64,000 bases of DNA from Geothrix sp. PMB-07. Its GTDB lineage: Bacteria > Acidobacteriota > Holophagae > Holophagales > Holophagaceae. Shown piece after piece: positions 17,859-27,183 of the stretch (the stretch's first letter is position 1; every line of letters begins with the position of its first letter). The position numbers were made by a program, and so were the translations under genes. The notes beneath the pieces are model-generated. The model worked only from the letters and a program-made list of their open reading frames with translations. It was not told the origin of the DNA and ran no database searches. The stretch is taken from assembly GCF_030758935.1 (NCBI RefSeq), contig NZ_CP132333.1, positions 3,534,992-3,598,991 of the forward strand. Direction: 5' to 3'.

Positions 17859-18527
17859 ATGATGGGGACCAGTCACCGCATCCAAGTCGTGAAGGTGCGC
17901 ACCCAGCGCGATGTCCGCGATGCCGCGCGCGTGCTGGAGGACGTCTTCCAGCGGGAGAAGGGCTGGATTCAATCCGCGGAGCATCAGATCCCCACGGACA
18001 TCGCCCAGAATCCCAAGGTGTCCTGGTTCCTGGCCCGGGCCGGGGGCCTTCCCGTGGGCTTATTGCGATTGGTGTATGACCCGGCGCTGGAACTTCCGCC
18101 GGAGTGCCTTCCCACCTTCGAGGCCGGTGTGGACTTGCAGGCCATGGCCGCCTCGGGTCGCTTCGTGGAAATCGGGCGCTTCATGATCCGCCAGGAGTAC
18201 CGGCGGGATGTCACCATCGCCCTGCGCCTCATGCGGAAGGCCGCGCGTGAAGTGGTGGAGCGGGACTACACCCACTTCCTCACCGATGTCTTCGAGAACG
18301 AGCCCAACAGCCCCTTCCATTTCCACACACGCATCCTGGGTTTCGAGGTGGTGGGCCGCCACGTCCACGGTGAGCTCCACTGCAACTACACGCGCATCAT
18401 CCTCGTCCTGAACATTCTCAAGGCCTACAAGAAGTTCAGGCAGAGCAAGAGTGCCGTTTACGCCACCATCACCCGCGGCTTCCGGCGGCTCATGAACCGG
18501 AAGCTGGCGCTCATGGGCGAGGCGTGA
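17859..18527 (+). CDS. GNAT-fold N-acyltransferase (FeeM/OlsB-like)
   Basis: 222 aa. The central fold follows acyl-homoserine-lactone-synthase/FeeM-like GNAT proteins: WFLARAGGLPVGLLRLVYDP, then FVEIGRFMIRQEYRRDVTIA (Glu-x-x-Arg plus the Tyr-Arg acyl-CoA/ACP contact region) and FHTRILGFEVVGRHVHG. Such enzymes attach a fatty acyl chain to an amino acid or amine (N-acyl tyrosine by FeeM, lyso-ornithine lipid by OlsB). The C-terminus is basic (KAYKKFRQSK, RGFRRLMNRK). Start at ATG 17859 behind GGGGGG. It overlaps the next acyltransferase gene by 4 bp (GTGA). Acyl-amine product is inference. Confidence 0.75.
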   Translation: MMGTSHRIQVVKVRTQRDVRDAARVLEDVFQREKGWIQSAEHQIPTDIAQNPKVSWFLARAGGLPVGLLRLVYDPALELPPECLPTFEAGVDLQAMAASGRFVEIGRFMIRQEYRRDVTIALRLMRKAAREVVERDYTHFLTDVFENEPNSPFHFHTRILGFEVVGRHVHGELHCNYTRIILVLNILKAYKKFRQSKSAVYATITRGFRRLMNRKLALMGEA

Positions 18528-19303
18528 AGCCGCTGGATGCCAAGGACTGCTGGGCCCCCCGTCCTCTGGAAACCCTGCGACGGCCACTCGGCTTCCTGCC
18601 AGCCGCGGACCGATGGCTGCTGCGGGCCCTTTTGTGGCTGCTGGGCCCCCTCGTCCGGGTAGAGGCCCCAACGGCCTTGGCCACGCCCGGGCCTGTGATC
18701 TTCGCCTTCACGCATTCCACGTTTTTCGAGACCCTCTTCGCCGCCCTGGTGCTCTGCTTCCACCGCCAGGAGCGGGTGGCCTTCCTGGTGGATTGGATGT
18801 ACGGCCGCCTGCCCGGATTCCGTTGGCTGGTGGCCAAGGTGGATCCCATCTACGTCTGGAACAAGCGTTCCCAGTTTGGCTGGATCAACCGCCACAAGGG
18901 CGCCAGGCCACCGCGTACGGCCTGGGAGGAGGCGGCGGAGCGGCTGGCTCTGGGCCGTGCCCTGGCCATTTTCCCCGAAGGGAAGGCCCATCGGGATCCG
19001 CAGCAGTTGCGGAAGGGGCGCAGGGGCCTGGGCCACATGGCCCTGACGGCTGCCGCCGTGGTGGTGCCCGTGGGCATCGATTTTCCGCTGCGGCGGACCA
19101 AAGGCCGCATTCCCCGTGTCGGACGCCTGCTTTTCCGGGTGGGCCTCCCCATGGCCTTCCCGGCTGAATCCAGCGCCTACCGGTCCTCACAGGATCCCCG
19201 CCACCAGGCGCAGCTGGCGGATTCCGCCACCCACGGGGTGATGCTTGAGCTGGCCAGGTTGTCGGGCCGCGCGTATCCCTACCCAGCCATCCACCCATGC
19301 TGA
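18524..19303 (+). CDS. PlsC-type lysophospholipid/glycerolipid acyltransferase
   Basis: 259 aa, GTG start overlapping the preceding stop. It has the PlsC arrangement: block 1 FAFTHSTFFETLFAA, an interface helix with MYGRLPGFRWLVAKVDPIYV, block 3 IFPEGKAHRDPQQL and a later VVPVGIDFPL (block 4). Block 1 reads H-x4-E, where the family catalytic dyad is normally H-x4-D; the substitution is conservative but notable. Together with the upstream N-acyltransferase it would make an O-acylated N-acyl product, as OlsB/OlsA do for ornithine lipids. Substrate unproven. Confidence 0.8.
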   Translation: MKPLDAKDCWAPRPLETLRRPLGFLPAADRWLLRALLWLLGPLVRVEAPTALATPGPVIFAFTHSTFFETLFAALVLCFHRQERVAFLVDWMYGRLPGFRWLVAKVDPIYVWNKRSQFGWINRHKGARPPRTAWEEAAERLALGRALAIFPEGKAHRDPQQLRKGRRGLGHMALTAAAVVVPVGIDFPLRRTKGRIPRVGRLLFRVGLPMAFPAESSAYRSSQDPRHQAQLADSATHGVMLELARLSGRAYPYPAIHPC

Positions 19304-21807
19304 AGGGGCTGCTTCGGCATCTGCTGCGGCTGCACCTCCGGCATCCCCGCCCAGTGGCAGGCTGCCTCCTGGCTCTGACGTTGGGGCTGGGCTGGGGGGC
19401 CTTCCGGGTGGAGCGGCGCCTGGATATCCGCGGCCTGTTTCCCCAGGATTCGCCGGTGGTGCAGAACAGCCTCCGTGCGGGCGTGGGAAGCGAGGAGTTG
19501 GTGTGGCTGGCCGCCGAAGGATCACCCCAGGATCTGGAGACGCGGAAGAAATGGCTGGAGCAGTTGGCGGACCGGCTCTGCACCGAGCAGGTGCCACTGA
19601 ACGGGCTCACACCAGAGGGCCGCCTGGCCGAAGCGGTGAGCGTCCCCGGACCCGAAGGCGCGGCACTTTGGCCTCCGCTGCTGGCTGCCGGTGCCTTGGC
19701 CGCAGGCGATGAGGACCTCCTGAAGGCCCTCGGGCAACGGGCCTACCGCTTGGCGCCTCTGGTGCTGGGGCACCGGCTGGACCCCCTGCTGGAACCCGAA
19801 GCCGCCTCCAAAGCCCTGACGCGTTCAGTGGAGGACTTGCGGGGGCTGGATCCGGTCCAGGCCCGCCTCGCCATCCTGGATCCCCTGCGCTTGAGAGAGG
19901 GCCTCGACCGACGGCCCTACCAGAAGGCGGCGTCCTCCATGGCCGGGTTCCCCTTCCGCCTGGGCGGCAGCAGCACCCTTGTCTCACGGGACGGGCGTTG
20001 GGCCCTGCTGCCCCTGGTGCTGCGATTCCCCACCGATCATGCGAAGGGAACCACCCGCGTGGTGGCCTGGCTGGCCCAGGGCGCCCAGGGCCCGCTGCCC
20101 GAGCAGGCTTCCCTCGCCGCCATGAAAGCGGCGCTGGCGCCCGATGGAACGCGGCCCTTCGCCCTGCAGGTGACCGGCGCCCACCCCATCGCCGCCTATG
20201 AAAGCAGCCACCTGACGCGGGAAATCGGTCGAAGCCTCGTTCTCTCTTTCCTGCTCATCGGGCTGGTCTATGCCCTTGGGTTCCGCACCCTCTCGGGTTA
20301 TGGGTTCATCCTCGTGCCCTTGCTGGCGGGCATTCTTTGGGGTCTGGGCATCCTCGGTTTGCTCCTGGGCCGCCTGAACCTCCTCGTCGCGGTGTTTGGC
20401 GTGGTGCTCCTGGGAGTGGGCGACGACATCGGCATCCTGCTCTTCAGCCGCTACCTGGAGACGCGCGAAGCCGGACGAACCAAGGCCTCGGCGCTGAAGG
20501 CCATGCTGGTGGGCACGGGCCCCGGTGTGCTGGCAGGAGGACTGACCCTCTCCGCGGCCTTCCTCGCCTTTGCCGCCGCCCCCCTGCCCGCCCTACGTGA
20601 AGTGGGGCTCACCATCGGGTTGGGCTTCCTGACGTGCCTGGCCGCCAGCTTTCTCGTGATGCCCTCCCTCTTGCTGGCTTTCGACCGCGGGGACCGGCGG
20701 CCCAGGCGGTGCGGCGCCCCACGCGCACCGCGGCCCCAGGGCCCGCACTGGCGCCCCTGGGTGGCCGCGGGCCTGGTCGCGCTGGCCATGGCCGGGGCGG
20801 CACACCTGCGTTGGGAGCAGGATCTGCGGGCGTTCAGGCGGAATGAGAACCCTGCCATGGCGCTGCAGGAGCGCCTCGGCCAGGCCGTAGGGACGGGACT
20901 TCAGGCCCTCGCCCTGCACATCGATCTGGTGCCCCCCGGTGCTCTGCCGGGTACCTGGAACCGCGCGGCGAAAGCCCTTCAGCGCGAAGGCCTCCCCTTT
21001 CCAGACTGGCAGCCCTCCCATCCGACAGAGCGGCCCGCACAACTGGAGCGTCTTCTGCCCCAGGCCGTGGCCCTCGGTCTGGATGAAGCCTTTCTCCGGT
21101 CGCGCATTGAGGCCCTGACCCTGGGCACGGCGGATCCGGCCGGTGCCCTGGCCACCTTCGCCGCCCGGGGCTCCCATGCCCTGCAGATCCCCCTGCGGCT
21201 TGATGAGGCGGCCCAGGAGCGCGTGCAAAACCAGCTTGTGGGAAGCCAGGCCATGCTGGTGGGCACACGCCCTCTGGCCCAGGCCCTGAAGGCGCTGGCC
21301 AAGCAGGGCCTCACCCGCGCCATCGTTGCGGCCATCCTGGCCATGGCCTTCATGCTGGCGGCCTTCGGGCGCGATCTTCGCTTTGGCCTCCTGGCCCTGG
21401 TGCCCATCCTGGCCAGTGTGGTGGGCGCCCTCGGCGCGATGGGTCTCGCCGGGGTGCCCCTTGGCTTCCTGTCTTTGTGTGCGCTGCCCATCGCCATGGC
21501 CGTGAGTGTGGATCTGACCATGAACCTGCTGCACCGGGCCCGCCTGGAGCCCCTGTCTGTCACCGGCCTGGGCCGAGTCAACGCCGTATGCGCGGGCACA
21601 ACCCTGGCGGGTTTCGGCGGATTTCTCTTCAGCGGCCACGGGGGTCTGCGAGGCCTGGGCCTCGCCGCGGCAGGCGGCACCGCCCTGGCCCTGCTGACAA
21701 TCCAGTGGCTGCTCCCCCCGTTGCTGGAAAGGTGGCCCCTCGCGCGTCAGGGTCAGGGACGGAAACGGTTGGCCACGAGAGAGGGCGCGTCGGTCCGGGC
21801 CACGTGA
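19297..21807 (+). CDS. MMPL/RND-family lipid exporter
   Basis: 836 aa. Two repeated halves, each with a transmembrane helix, a large periplasmic domain and a 5-helix bundle. The first bundle includes LVLSFLLIGLVYALGFRT and VVLLGVGDDIGILLFSRYLE (Gly-Asp-Asp proton relay as in MMPL proteins). The second includes ALPIAMAVSVDLTMNLLHRA. This family exports lipids, glycolipids or hopanoids to the periplasm or outer membrane. It overlaps the PlsC gene by 7 bp, completing a three-gene acyltransferase/exporter operon. Its 3' end overlaps napB, read from the opposite strand, by 55 bp. Confidence 0.87.
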   Translation: MLKGLLRHLLRLHLRHPRPVAGCLLALTLGLGWGAFRVERRLDIRGLFPQDSPVVQNSLRAGVGSEELVWLAAEGSPQDLETRKKWLEQLADRLCTEQVPLNGLTPEGRLAEAVSVPGPEGAALWPPLLAAGALAAGDEDLLKALGQRAYRLAPLVLGHRLDPLLEPEAASKALTRSVEDLRGLDPVQARLAILDPLRLREGLDRRPYQKAASSMAGFPFRLGGSSTLVSRDGRWALLPLVLRFPTDHAKGTTRVVAWLAQGAQGPLPEQASLAAMKAALAPDGTRPFALQVTGAHPIAAYESSHLTREIGRSLVLSFLLIGLVYALGFRTLSGYGFILVPLLAGILWGLGILGLLLGRLNLLVAVFGVVLLGVGDDIGILLFSRYLETREAGRTKASALKAMLVGTGPGVLAGGLTLSAAFLAFAAAPLPALREVGLTIGLGFLTCLAASFLVMPSLLLAFDRGDRRPRRCGAPRAPRPQGPHWRPWVAAGLVALAMAGAAHLRWEQDLRAFRRNENPAMALQERLGQAVGTGLQALALHIDLVPPGALPGTWNRAAKALQREGLPFPDWQPSHPTERPAQLERLLPQAVALGLDEAFLRSRIEALTLGTADPAGALATFAARGSHALQIPLRLDEAAQERVQNQLVGSQAMLVGTRPLAQALKALAKQGLTRAIVAAILAMAFMLAAFGRDLRFGLLALVPILASVVGALGAMGLAGVPLGFLSLCALPIAMAVSVDLTMNLLHRARLEPLSVTGLGRVNAVCAGTTLAGFGGFLFSGHGGLRGLGLAAAGGTALALLTIQWLLPPLLERWPLARQGQGRKRLATREGASVRAT

Positions 21808-22205
21808 CAGAGGGTGCAGACCATTCGGGAACCCGCCACCTGCTTGGCCTTGTGTTCGGGATCGCGGCGCAGGTCCAGGTAGTGGCTGGCGGGAATCGGC
21901 GTGGGCTCGCCCTTTTTCTTGGGGCCGGAAACCGCGTGGCAATCCACGCAGAGATTGGAACTCCGGGTGATGGGGAGGCTGTCGGCGATGCCATGGGGAA
22001 TGACCGGGGGCGTCTCCGCGTTGATGCGCTTCGGGGCCTTCTTCACGCCGGGCTCGGAGGCCTCGTCCTGGTACCTCGGGGGCGCGAGCACCTCGAACAC
22101 CGAGCCCTTGGCAAGGCCCAGGTCCCGATCGCGAAGGGGTTTGGCCGGGGAATCCGCCAGCAGCAGGGCCGTGGCGCAAGAGAGCAGCAGGAGGGCGCGG
22201 CGCAT
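21753..22205 (-). CDS. napB: Periplasmic nitrate reductase dihaem cytochrome subunit NapB
   Basis: 150 aa with a cleavable signal peptide. Two CXXCH haem sites (CVDCH, CTLCH) and the NapB pattern SNLCVDCHAVSG, PIPASHYLDLR (distal His ligand) and RMVCTLCHVARTD are present. It passes electrons to the molybdenum subunit NapA encoded 9 bp upstream. It is the last gene of the nrfHA-napAB operon. The start at ATG 22205 follows GGGAG. The C-terminus overlaps the MMPL gene by 55 bp, so the two operons terminate inside each other. Confidence 0.93.
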   Translation of the reverse strand: MRRALLLLSCATALLLADSPAKPLRDRDLGLAKGSVFEVLAPPRYQDEASEPGVKKAPKRINAETPPVIPHGIADSLPITRSSNLCVDCHAVSGPKKKGEPTPIPASHYLDLRRDPEHKAKQVAGSRMVCTLCHVARTDAPSLVANRFRP

Positions 22206-22214
22206 GGAAACTCC

Positions 22215-24956
22215 CTAGACAACCTTGGCAATGCGGACGGCGCACTTCTTGAAATCCGTCTCCTTGGAGATGGGACAGGTGGCATCGAGGGTCACCTTGT
22301 TGATGAACACGCCTTCGTCGAACCAGGGCACGTAGACGAGGCCCCGGGGCACGCGGTTGCGGCCGCCCACGGTGACCCGGGCCTGAATCTTCCCGCGCCG
22401 CGATTCGATCCAGGCGAGGTCGCCCACTTTGAGGCCTCGCTGCTCCGCATCCTTGGCGTGCATGTAGAGCAGCGCCTCGGGCACCGCCGCGTGGAGCTGG
22501 GGCACCCGGCGCGTCATGGAGCCGGAGTGCCAGTGTTCCAGCACCCGGCCCGTGCAGAGCCACAGGTCGTAGGTGCCGTTGGGCGATTCCGGCGGCTCCT
22601 GCCAGGGCCGGAAGAAGATCTTCGCTTTTCCCGCAAGGGCCACGGGATCTCCCGGCTTCGCGCCGTCCAGATCGCCCATGGGCAGCTTCTTCATGACCTT
22701 GCCGTAGAAGTCGATGCCCGCGCCCTTCTTCGCGTAGGGGTCGTACTGATCGTTGAAGCGCCAGAGGGTTTCCTTGCCATCCACCACCGGCCAGCGCAAG
22801 CCGGCGACATCGCGCTTGAAATAGAGGTCGAAGGGCGCGAGGTCGTGCCCGTGCCCTAGGCCGAAGCGGCGGTATTCCTCGAACAGCGCCTTCTCGGGGA
22901 ACCAGGTGATGCCCGCATGAACCACGGTGGAATTGGGTTTGCCGAAGGCCACGGGATCGGGCCAGGCCACCTTCTTGGCGGCTGGCGTGGCGAAGAGCAC
23001 TTCGTAGAGGGTGGTGTCGGGCTTGTGGCCCAGGGCTTCCGCCGCGGGCAGCACGTTGGGCAGCTTGCCTTTCTCGTAGCCCTCGGCCTCCAGCCCTGGC
23101 AGCGTCTGCTCACCCCACACTTCGGCCAGGGTGAAGCGCTTGGAGAACTCCATCATCTGCCACAGGTCTGAGCGGGCCTCGCCGGGCGGCAGCACCACCT
23201 GGCGCCAGAGCTGGGTGCGCCGCTCGGCGTTGCCGTAGCCGCCCCACTTCTCGTAGATCATGGCCGAGGGCAGGATGAGGTCGGCCACCTTCGAGGACAG
23301 GGTCGGATAGACATCCGAGACGACGATGAAAGTGTCGAGCTTGCGCGCCGCCTCGATCCAATGGTTGGCGTTGGCCGTGGATTGGAAGGGGTTGGTGACC
23401 TGGATCCACAGCCAGCGGACTTTGCCGTCTTCCAGATCGCGCATCATCTGCGTGATGTGGCTGCCCACCTTGGGATTCAGGGTGTTGGGGGGCAGGTTCC
23501 AGATGCCCTCGGCGATCTTGCGATGGCCCGCATCATCCACGCTCATGTCCGCGGGCAGGCGGTGCGCGAAGGTGCCCACCTCGCGGGCCGTGCCGCAGGC
23601 GGAGGGCTGGCCCGTGAGGGAGAAGGCGCCGGCGCCGGGGCGGGCCTGCTTGCCCGTGAGCAGGTGCAGCATGTAGGCCTGCTCGTTCACCCAGGTGCCC
23701 CGCGTGTGCTGGTTGAAGCCCATGGTCCAGTAGGAGACCTGCTTGCGGCCTGGGTTCGCATACTCGTCCGCCAGCTGCACCAGCTTGGCCTTGAAGGCCT
23801 CCAGGGGCTCGTCGGGATCGCCCTTGGCCAGGGCCGCGACGAAGTCGAGGGTGTAGGGCTCCAGGCCCTTCTGGAAATCCTCGAAGGAGATGAGCCAGTG
23901 CTTCTGGGCGCTGCCCGAGGCGGTCTGGGCGCGCTCGTGCCGAGCTTCGGGGTCCAACCCGCGGGCGATGGCCTCCTCCCGGGTGAGCACCACCGTCTTC
24001 TGCCGGGCCTGGGTGTCCTTCTCGGCCGCGTAGGCCTTGAGGGAATCCTCCCGCAGGCCGAAGCCGATGTCCGCGGGCCCTGCCGCGAAGACGCAATGCT
24101 TCGCCACGAAATCCTTGTCCACGGCGCCGCGCTTCACCACCTCCCGGGCCAGGTAGTTCCAGATGGCCAGATCGGTGTTGGGCTTGAAGACGATCTCGAG
24201 ATCCGCGCCCTCGGAGGTGGCGTTGGCGTAGGTGGTGAGGTTGATGATGCGGTAGGCAGGCCGCCGCAGCCGCTCGTCGATGATGCGGGCCCAAAGCATG
24301 GGATGCATCTCGGCCATGTTGGCGCCCCAGGTCACCACGGTGTCGGTCAGCTCGATGTCGTCGAAGCAGCCTGCGGGTTCATCGGCGCCGAAGGTCTGCA
24401 TGAAGGCCGTCACCGCCGAGGCCATGCAGTGGCGGGCATTGGGATCGAGGTTGTTGGAGCGCCACCCGGCCTTCACCAGCTTCACGGCGGCGTAGCCTTC
24501 CATGATGGTGTACTGGCCCGAGCCCATGACGGCCAGGCCGGTGGGACCGAGCGCCTTGTGGGCCTTGGACCACTGCGCCTTCATGACGTCAAAGGCCTCC
24601 TGCCAGGACACCTCCTCGAAGTCACCCTGCTTGTCGAACTGGCCGTTCTTCTTGCGCAGGAGGGGGCGCTTCAGGCGGTCCTCGCCGTAGAGGATCTGGG
24701 CGCAGGCGTAGCCCTTGGCGCAGAGCAGTCCCCGGTTCACGGGATTGGCGATATCGCCCTTCACGGCCACCACGCGGCCTTCTTTCGAGGCCACGCGGAT
24801 GCCGCAGCCGGTACCGCAGAAACGGCAGACGCTCCGCTCCCAGTTCCAGCCCTTGGCCTCGGCGGGGAGCGCTTCCAGGGGAAGCCCGCCCGCGCCGATG
24901 GCCGCAGTGGTGAAGCCGGCCTTGAGAAAAGTCCGCCTGTTGAGGGTCAGGGACAT
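22215..24956 (-). CDS. napA: Periplasmic nitrate reductase catalytic subunit NapA
   Basis: 913 aa molybdopterin enzyme reducing nitrate to nitrite in the periplasm. The Tat signal LNRRTFLKA has the twin Arg at 7-8. The [4Fe-4S] ligands are C44, C47, C51 and C79 ([10 protein letters not shown], then GLLCAKGY). The Mo-ligand Cys is in [14 protein letters not shown], followed by [14 protein letters not shown]. The C-terminal MoCo-binding motifs [14 protein letters not shown] and [10 protein letters not shown] are present. I favour ATG 24956 (AGGTGG upstream) over GTG 24965. No napD (Tat proofreading chaperone), napC or napGH is adjacent, so electrons probably come through NrfH. Confidence 0.95.
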   Translation of the reverse strand: MSLTLNRRTFLKAGFTTAAIGAGGLPLEALPAEAKGWNWERSVCRFCGTGCGIRVASKEGRVVAVKGDIANPVNRGLLCAKGYACAQILYGEDRLKRPLLRKKNGQFDKQGDFEEVSWQEAFDVMKAQWSKAHKALGPTGLAVMGSGQYTIMEGYAAVKLVKAGWRSNNLDPNARHCMASAVTAFMQTFGADEPAGCFDDIELTDTVVTWGANMAEMHPMLWARIIDERLRRPAYRIINLTTYANATSEGADLEIVFKPNTDLAIWNYLAREVVKRGAVDKDFVAKHCVFAAGPADIGFGLREDSLKAYAAEKDTQARQKTVVLTREEAIARGLDPEARHERAQTASGSAQKHWLISFEDFQKGLEPYTLDFVAALAKGDPDEPLEAFKAKLVQLADEYANPGRKQVSYWTMGFNQHTRGTWVNEQAYMLHLLTGKQARPGAGAFSLTGQPSACGTAREVGTFAHRLPADMSVDDAGHRKIAEGIWNLPPNTLNPKVGSHITQMMRDLEDGKVRWLWIQVTNPFQSTANANHWIEAARKLDTFIVVSDVYPTLSSKVADLILPSAMIYEKWGGYGNAERRTQLWRQVVLPPGEARSDLWQMMEFSKRFTLAEVWGEQTLPGLEAEGYEKGKLPNVLPAAEALGHKPDTTLYEVLFATPAAKKVAWPDPVAFGKPNSTVVHAGITWFPEKALFEEYRRFGLGHGHDLAPFDLYFKRDVAGLRWPVVDGKETLWRFNDQYDPYAKKGAGIDFYGKVMKKLPMGDLDGAKPGDPVALAGKAKIFFRPWQEPPESPNGTYDLWLCTGRVLEHWHSGSMTRRVPQLHAAVPEALLYMHAKDAEQRGLKVGDLAWIESRRGKIQARVTVGGRNRVPRGLVYVPWFDEGVFINKVTLDATCPISKETDFKKCAVRIAKVV

Positions 24957-25010
24957 GTCGGCCACCTGGGTCTTTCTTGAGGCTGTGTCTTTCTTGAAGC
25001 TGGCTCGGGG

Positions 25011-26501
25011 CTACTTCTTGGCCACCTTGGGGGCGCCGAGGTCACGCAAGGCCACCTGGCCCTGACGCGCGTAGTCGATGGCCTCGCCGAGGATGCGGGC
25101 GGCCTCCTGGGGCGCATGGAAGCCCATGGAGTTTTCGGCGTTCACGAAATCCGTGCGCCACTGGGCCTTGCGCTGCAGCTCATAGATGGGCGCCAGCTTG
25201 GTGTCATCCAGCCCGGCCTTCTTCGCGGCCTCGATATTGTTGATGAGATCCACCACGGCATCCTCGGCGCGATCCATGAGGGCCTTGGTGCGGTCCTGGA
25301 TGGCCACGACGCGGGCCTTCAGCTCCTCTTCGGGGAAGCGGTGGCAGGTCTGGCAGGCGCGGGAGACGTCCAGCAGCGGGCTGCGCACCTGGTGATCGCT
25401 GATCTTGATGGCGCCTTCGCGCTTGTAGGGCATGTGGCAGTCGGCGCAGGAGACGCCGGAGCGGGCGTGGACACCCTGGCTCCACATCTCGAACTCGGGG
25501 TGCTGGGCCTTGAGCACTTCGGCGCCGGTCTTGGCGTGCTTCCAATCGAAGAAGCGATGGCCATCGGGGAACTTGTAGCCATCGTAATAGGCTTCGATCT
25601 GCTCAACTTTCAGGCCGTTGTTCCAGGGGAAGAACAGGGTGGTCTTGGGCCCGCAGTAGTACTCCACATGGCACTGGCCGCACACCATGGAGCGCAGCTC
25701 CTGGCGGGAGGCGTCATGGTTGGCGTCATAGGGCGTGGCCTTGTCGCCCTTGCGCCACTTCTCGATGGAGGGCAGGTGCGGCACAGGTTCGGCGCTGTTG
25801 GCCAGGGCGGCGATGCCGCGGATGAAGCCGGGCTTGGTGACGCGAAGGGCCATGTTCTTGGGATCGTGACAGTCGATGCAGGCCACGGGATGCTTCACGA
25901 GCTTGGTGGCTTCGGCGTAGGGCAGCTTGCAGATGTCCTCGAACCCCTTCATGAGCTGGCTCTGGGCGTTGGGGCTGGTGAAATCTTCATTCAGGGTTCC
26001 GGGCACCCCGGCCTTCAGGCCGGCCTCGCGGTAGGCCACGGTGTTGGAGGCATGGCAGTGCATGCAGGCGCCGGTCTGGGGCTTGGTGGTCACGCGCTTG
26101 GTGGTGCGCTGGTCATCCAGCATGTAGGCATGGCCGCGGCGCTGGTTGAAGTCGATGGCGAAGGCGTAGCCATCGAAGATGGTCACCAAACGGGGATCCT
26201 CCTTGATGCGGCTGGTGGGCAGGCCTTCGCTGCCGGCGCCGCCGTACTTGGTGCTGTAGCGATCGGCGGTGCGCTGGTAGGCGTCGAACTGCCGGGGGAA
26301 GTTCTTGCCCCAGATGGCCGGATCGACCGTCTTCTCATCGAGGTCCACCAGCTTGAAGCTGGTCTGCCGGGCCTCGGCCTTGCGATTGGAGATGTTGGCG
26401 TAGAGGCTCATCACCAGCACCGTGGCCACGGCCGCGCCCACGGCCAGCAGCCCCATGCGGGCCCAGGGGCGGGAGAAGAAGGGGGTGGGTTGGTCGGTCA
26501 T
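25011..26501 (-). CDS. nrfA: Ammonia-forming cytochrome c nitrite reductase, CXXCH-type
   Basis: 496-aa pentahaem enzyme reducing nitrite to ammonium. An N-terminal hydrophobic segment (residues ~17-34) may be an uncleaved anchor or signal. Five haem motifs are visible: CMHCH, CIDCH, CGQCH, CADCH and CQTCH. The active-site haem 1, which is CXXCK in E. coli-type NrfA, here has His. The catalytic Arg (MALRVTKPGF region), Tyr (CHVEYYCGPKT) and His (WSQGVHARSGVSC) environments are conserved. Start at ATG 26501 with GGAGGATCCCTCCG upstream. It is encoded between nrfH and napA. Confidence 0.95.
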   Translation of the reverse strand: MTDQPTPFFSRPWARMGLLAVGAAVATVLVMSLYANISNRKAEARQTSFKLVDLDEKTVDPAIWGKNFPRQFDAYQRTADRYSTKYGGAGSEGLPTSRIKEDPRLVTIFDGYAFAIDFNQRRGHAYMLDDQRTTKRVTTKPQTGACMHCHASNTVAYREAGLKAGVPGTLNEDFTSPNAQSQLMKGFEDICKLPYAEATKLVKHPVACIDCHDPKNMALRVTKPGFIRGIAALANSAEPVPHLPSIEKWRKGDKATPYDANHDASRQELRSMVCGQCHVEYYCGPKTTLFFPWNNGLKVEQIEAYYDGYKFPDGHRFFDWKHAKTGAEVLKAQHPEFEMWSQGVHARSGVSCADCHMPYKREGAIKISDHQVRSPLLDVSRACQTCHRFPEEELKARVVAIQDRTKALMDRAEDAVVDLINNIEAAKKAGLDDTKLAPIYELQRKAQWRTDFVNAENSMGFHAPQEAARILGEAIDYARQGQVALRDLGAPKVAKK

Positions 26502-26578
26502 CGGAGGGATCCTCCCGCGTGGGTGGCACGCATCATCGGGTTGAAGGTCAGAAGTGAAGCGTCATTCGGGTGAAGGGG

Positions 26579-27088
26579 TTATCTCGTGGGCCCGTGGCCG
26601 ACGCCCTGGTGGCAGCGGACGCAGCCGTAGAGGTCGGCTTTCTGGGTGGGATCCGTGGGCACGCCCAGGGTGCCGTGGGCAGTGATTTCGTCGGTCAGCT
26701 CACCATGGCAGCGCAGGCAGTTGGCCTCCAGCACCTTGGCGTTGCCGGGCTTGATGCGGATGGGTTCGGCGAAATCCTGAAGGGTGAAGGCCTTGGAGTG
26801 GTGGTAGCCATTGCTGGCCTTCACGAAGAACTTGCTCACCACGTTGTCGTGGGGCAGGTGACAGTCGTTGCAGGTGGCCACCGCGTGATGGGACCCATGC
26901 CGCCAGCCGTCGTAATCCTCGCGCATGATGTGGCAGTTCACGCACACAGCGGGATCGTTGGACAGGTACGAGGTGCCGTGGGCCGACACGAAGGTGTAGG
27001 CCCCAGATCCCAGGAACACGCCCAGGAACACACTGGCGGCCAGGCTGAAGAAGATCAATCGGCGCTTTCCGCTCACAGGGGCATCCAT
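26579..27088 (-). CDS. nrfH: Cytochrome c nitrite reductase quinol-oxidising subunit NrfH
   Basis: 169 aa NapC/NirT-family tetrahaem membrane cytochrome that takes electrons from menaquinol. One N-terminal transmembrane helix (IFFSLAASVFLGVFLGSGAY) and four haem motifs (CVNCH, CNDCH, CLRCH, CVRCH) are visible. CVNCHIMREDYDGW and NGYHHSKAFT are typical of NrfH. I chose ATG 27088 rather than 27115. It is first in the operon; besides donating to NrfA it is the only candidate donor for the adjacent NapAB, which would make it a shared hub. Confidence 0.94.
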   Translation of the reverse strand: MDAPVSGKRRLIFFSLAASVFLGVFLGSGAYTFVSAHGTSYLSNDPAVCVNCHIMREDYDGWRHGSHHAVATCNDCHLPHDNVVSKFFVKASNGYHHSKAFTLQDFAEPIRIKPGNAKVLEANCLRCHGELTDEITAHGTLGVPTDPTQKADLYGCVRCHQGVGHGPTR

Positions 27089-27144
27089 TCGGGGAGCCCA
27101 GCATCGACCGGGCACCTGGAAAGGGTAATTCGGAATTAGGACTC

Positions 27145-27166
27145 GTCAATCCTGAAATTACTTGAC
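27145..27166. promoter_or_regulatory. Inverted repeat in the nrfH promoter region
   Basis: GTCAA at 27145-27149 and TTGAC at 27162-27166 are inverted half-sites in the short AT-rich stretch between the nrfH start and the upstream terminator. They could form a dyad operator; the minus-strand TTGACG could alternatively be a -35 element. The spacing does not match an FNR site (TTGAT-N4-ATCAA), so the regulator is not identified. Confidence 0.25.
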
Positions 27167-27183
27167 CCATCTGTGGGCAAAGC

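Noticed and set aside
23361-24980. 539-codon ORF on the plus strand
   Set aside because: Antisense to napA; no start signal or domain.
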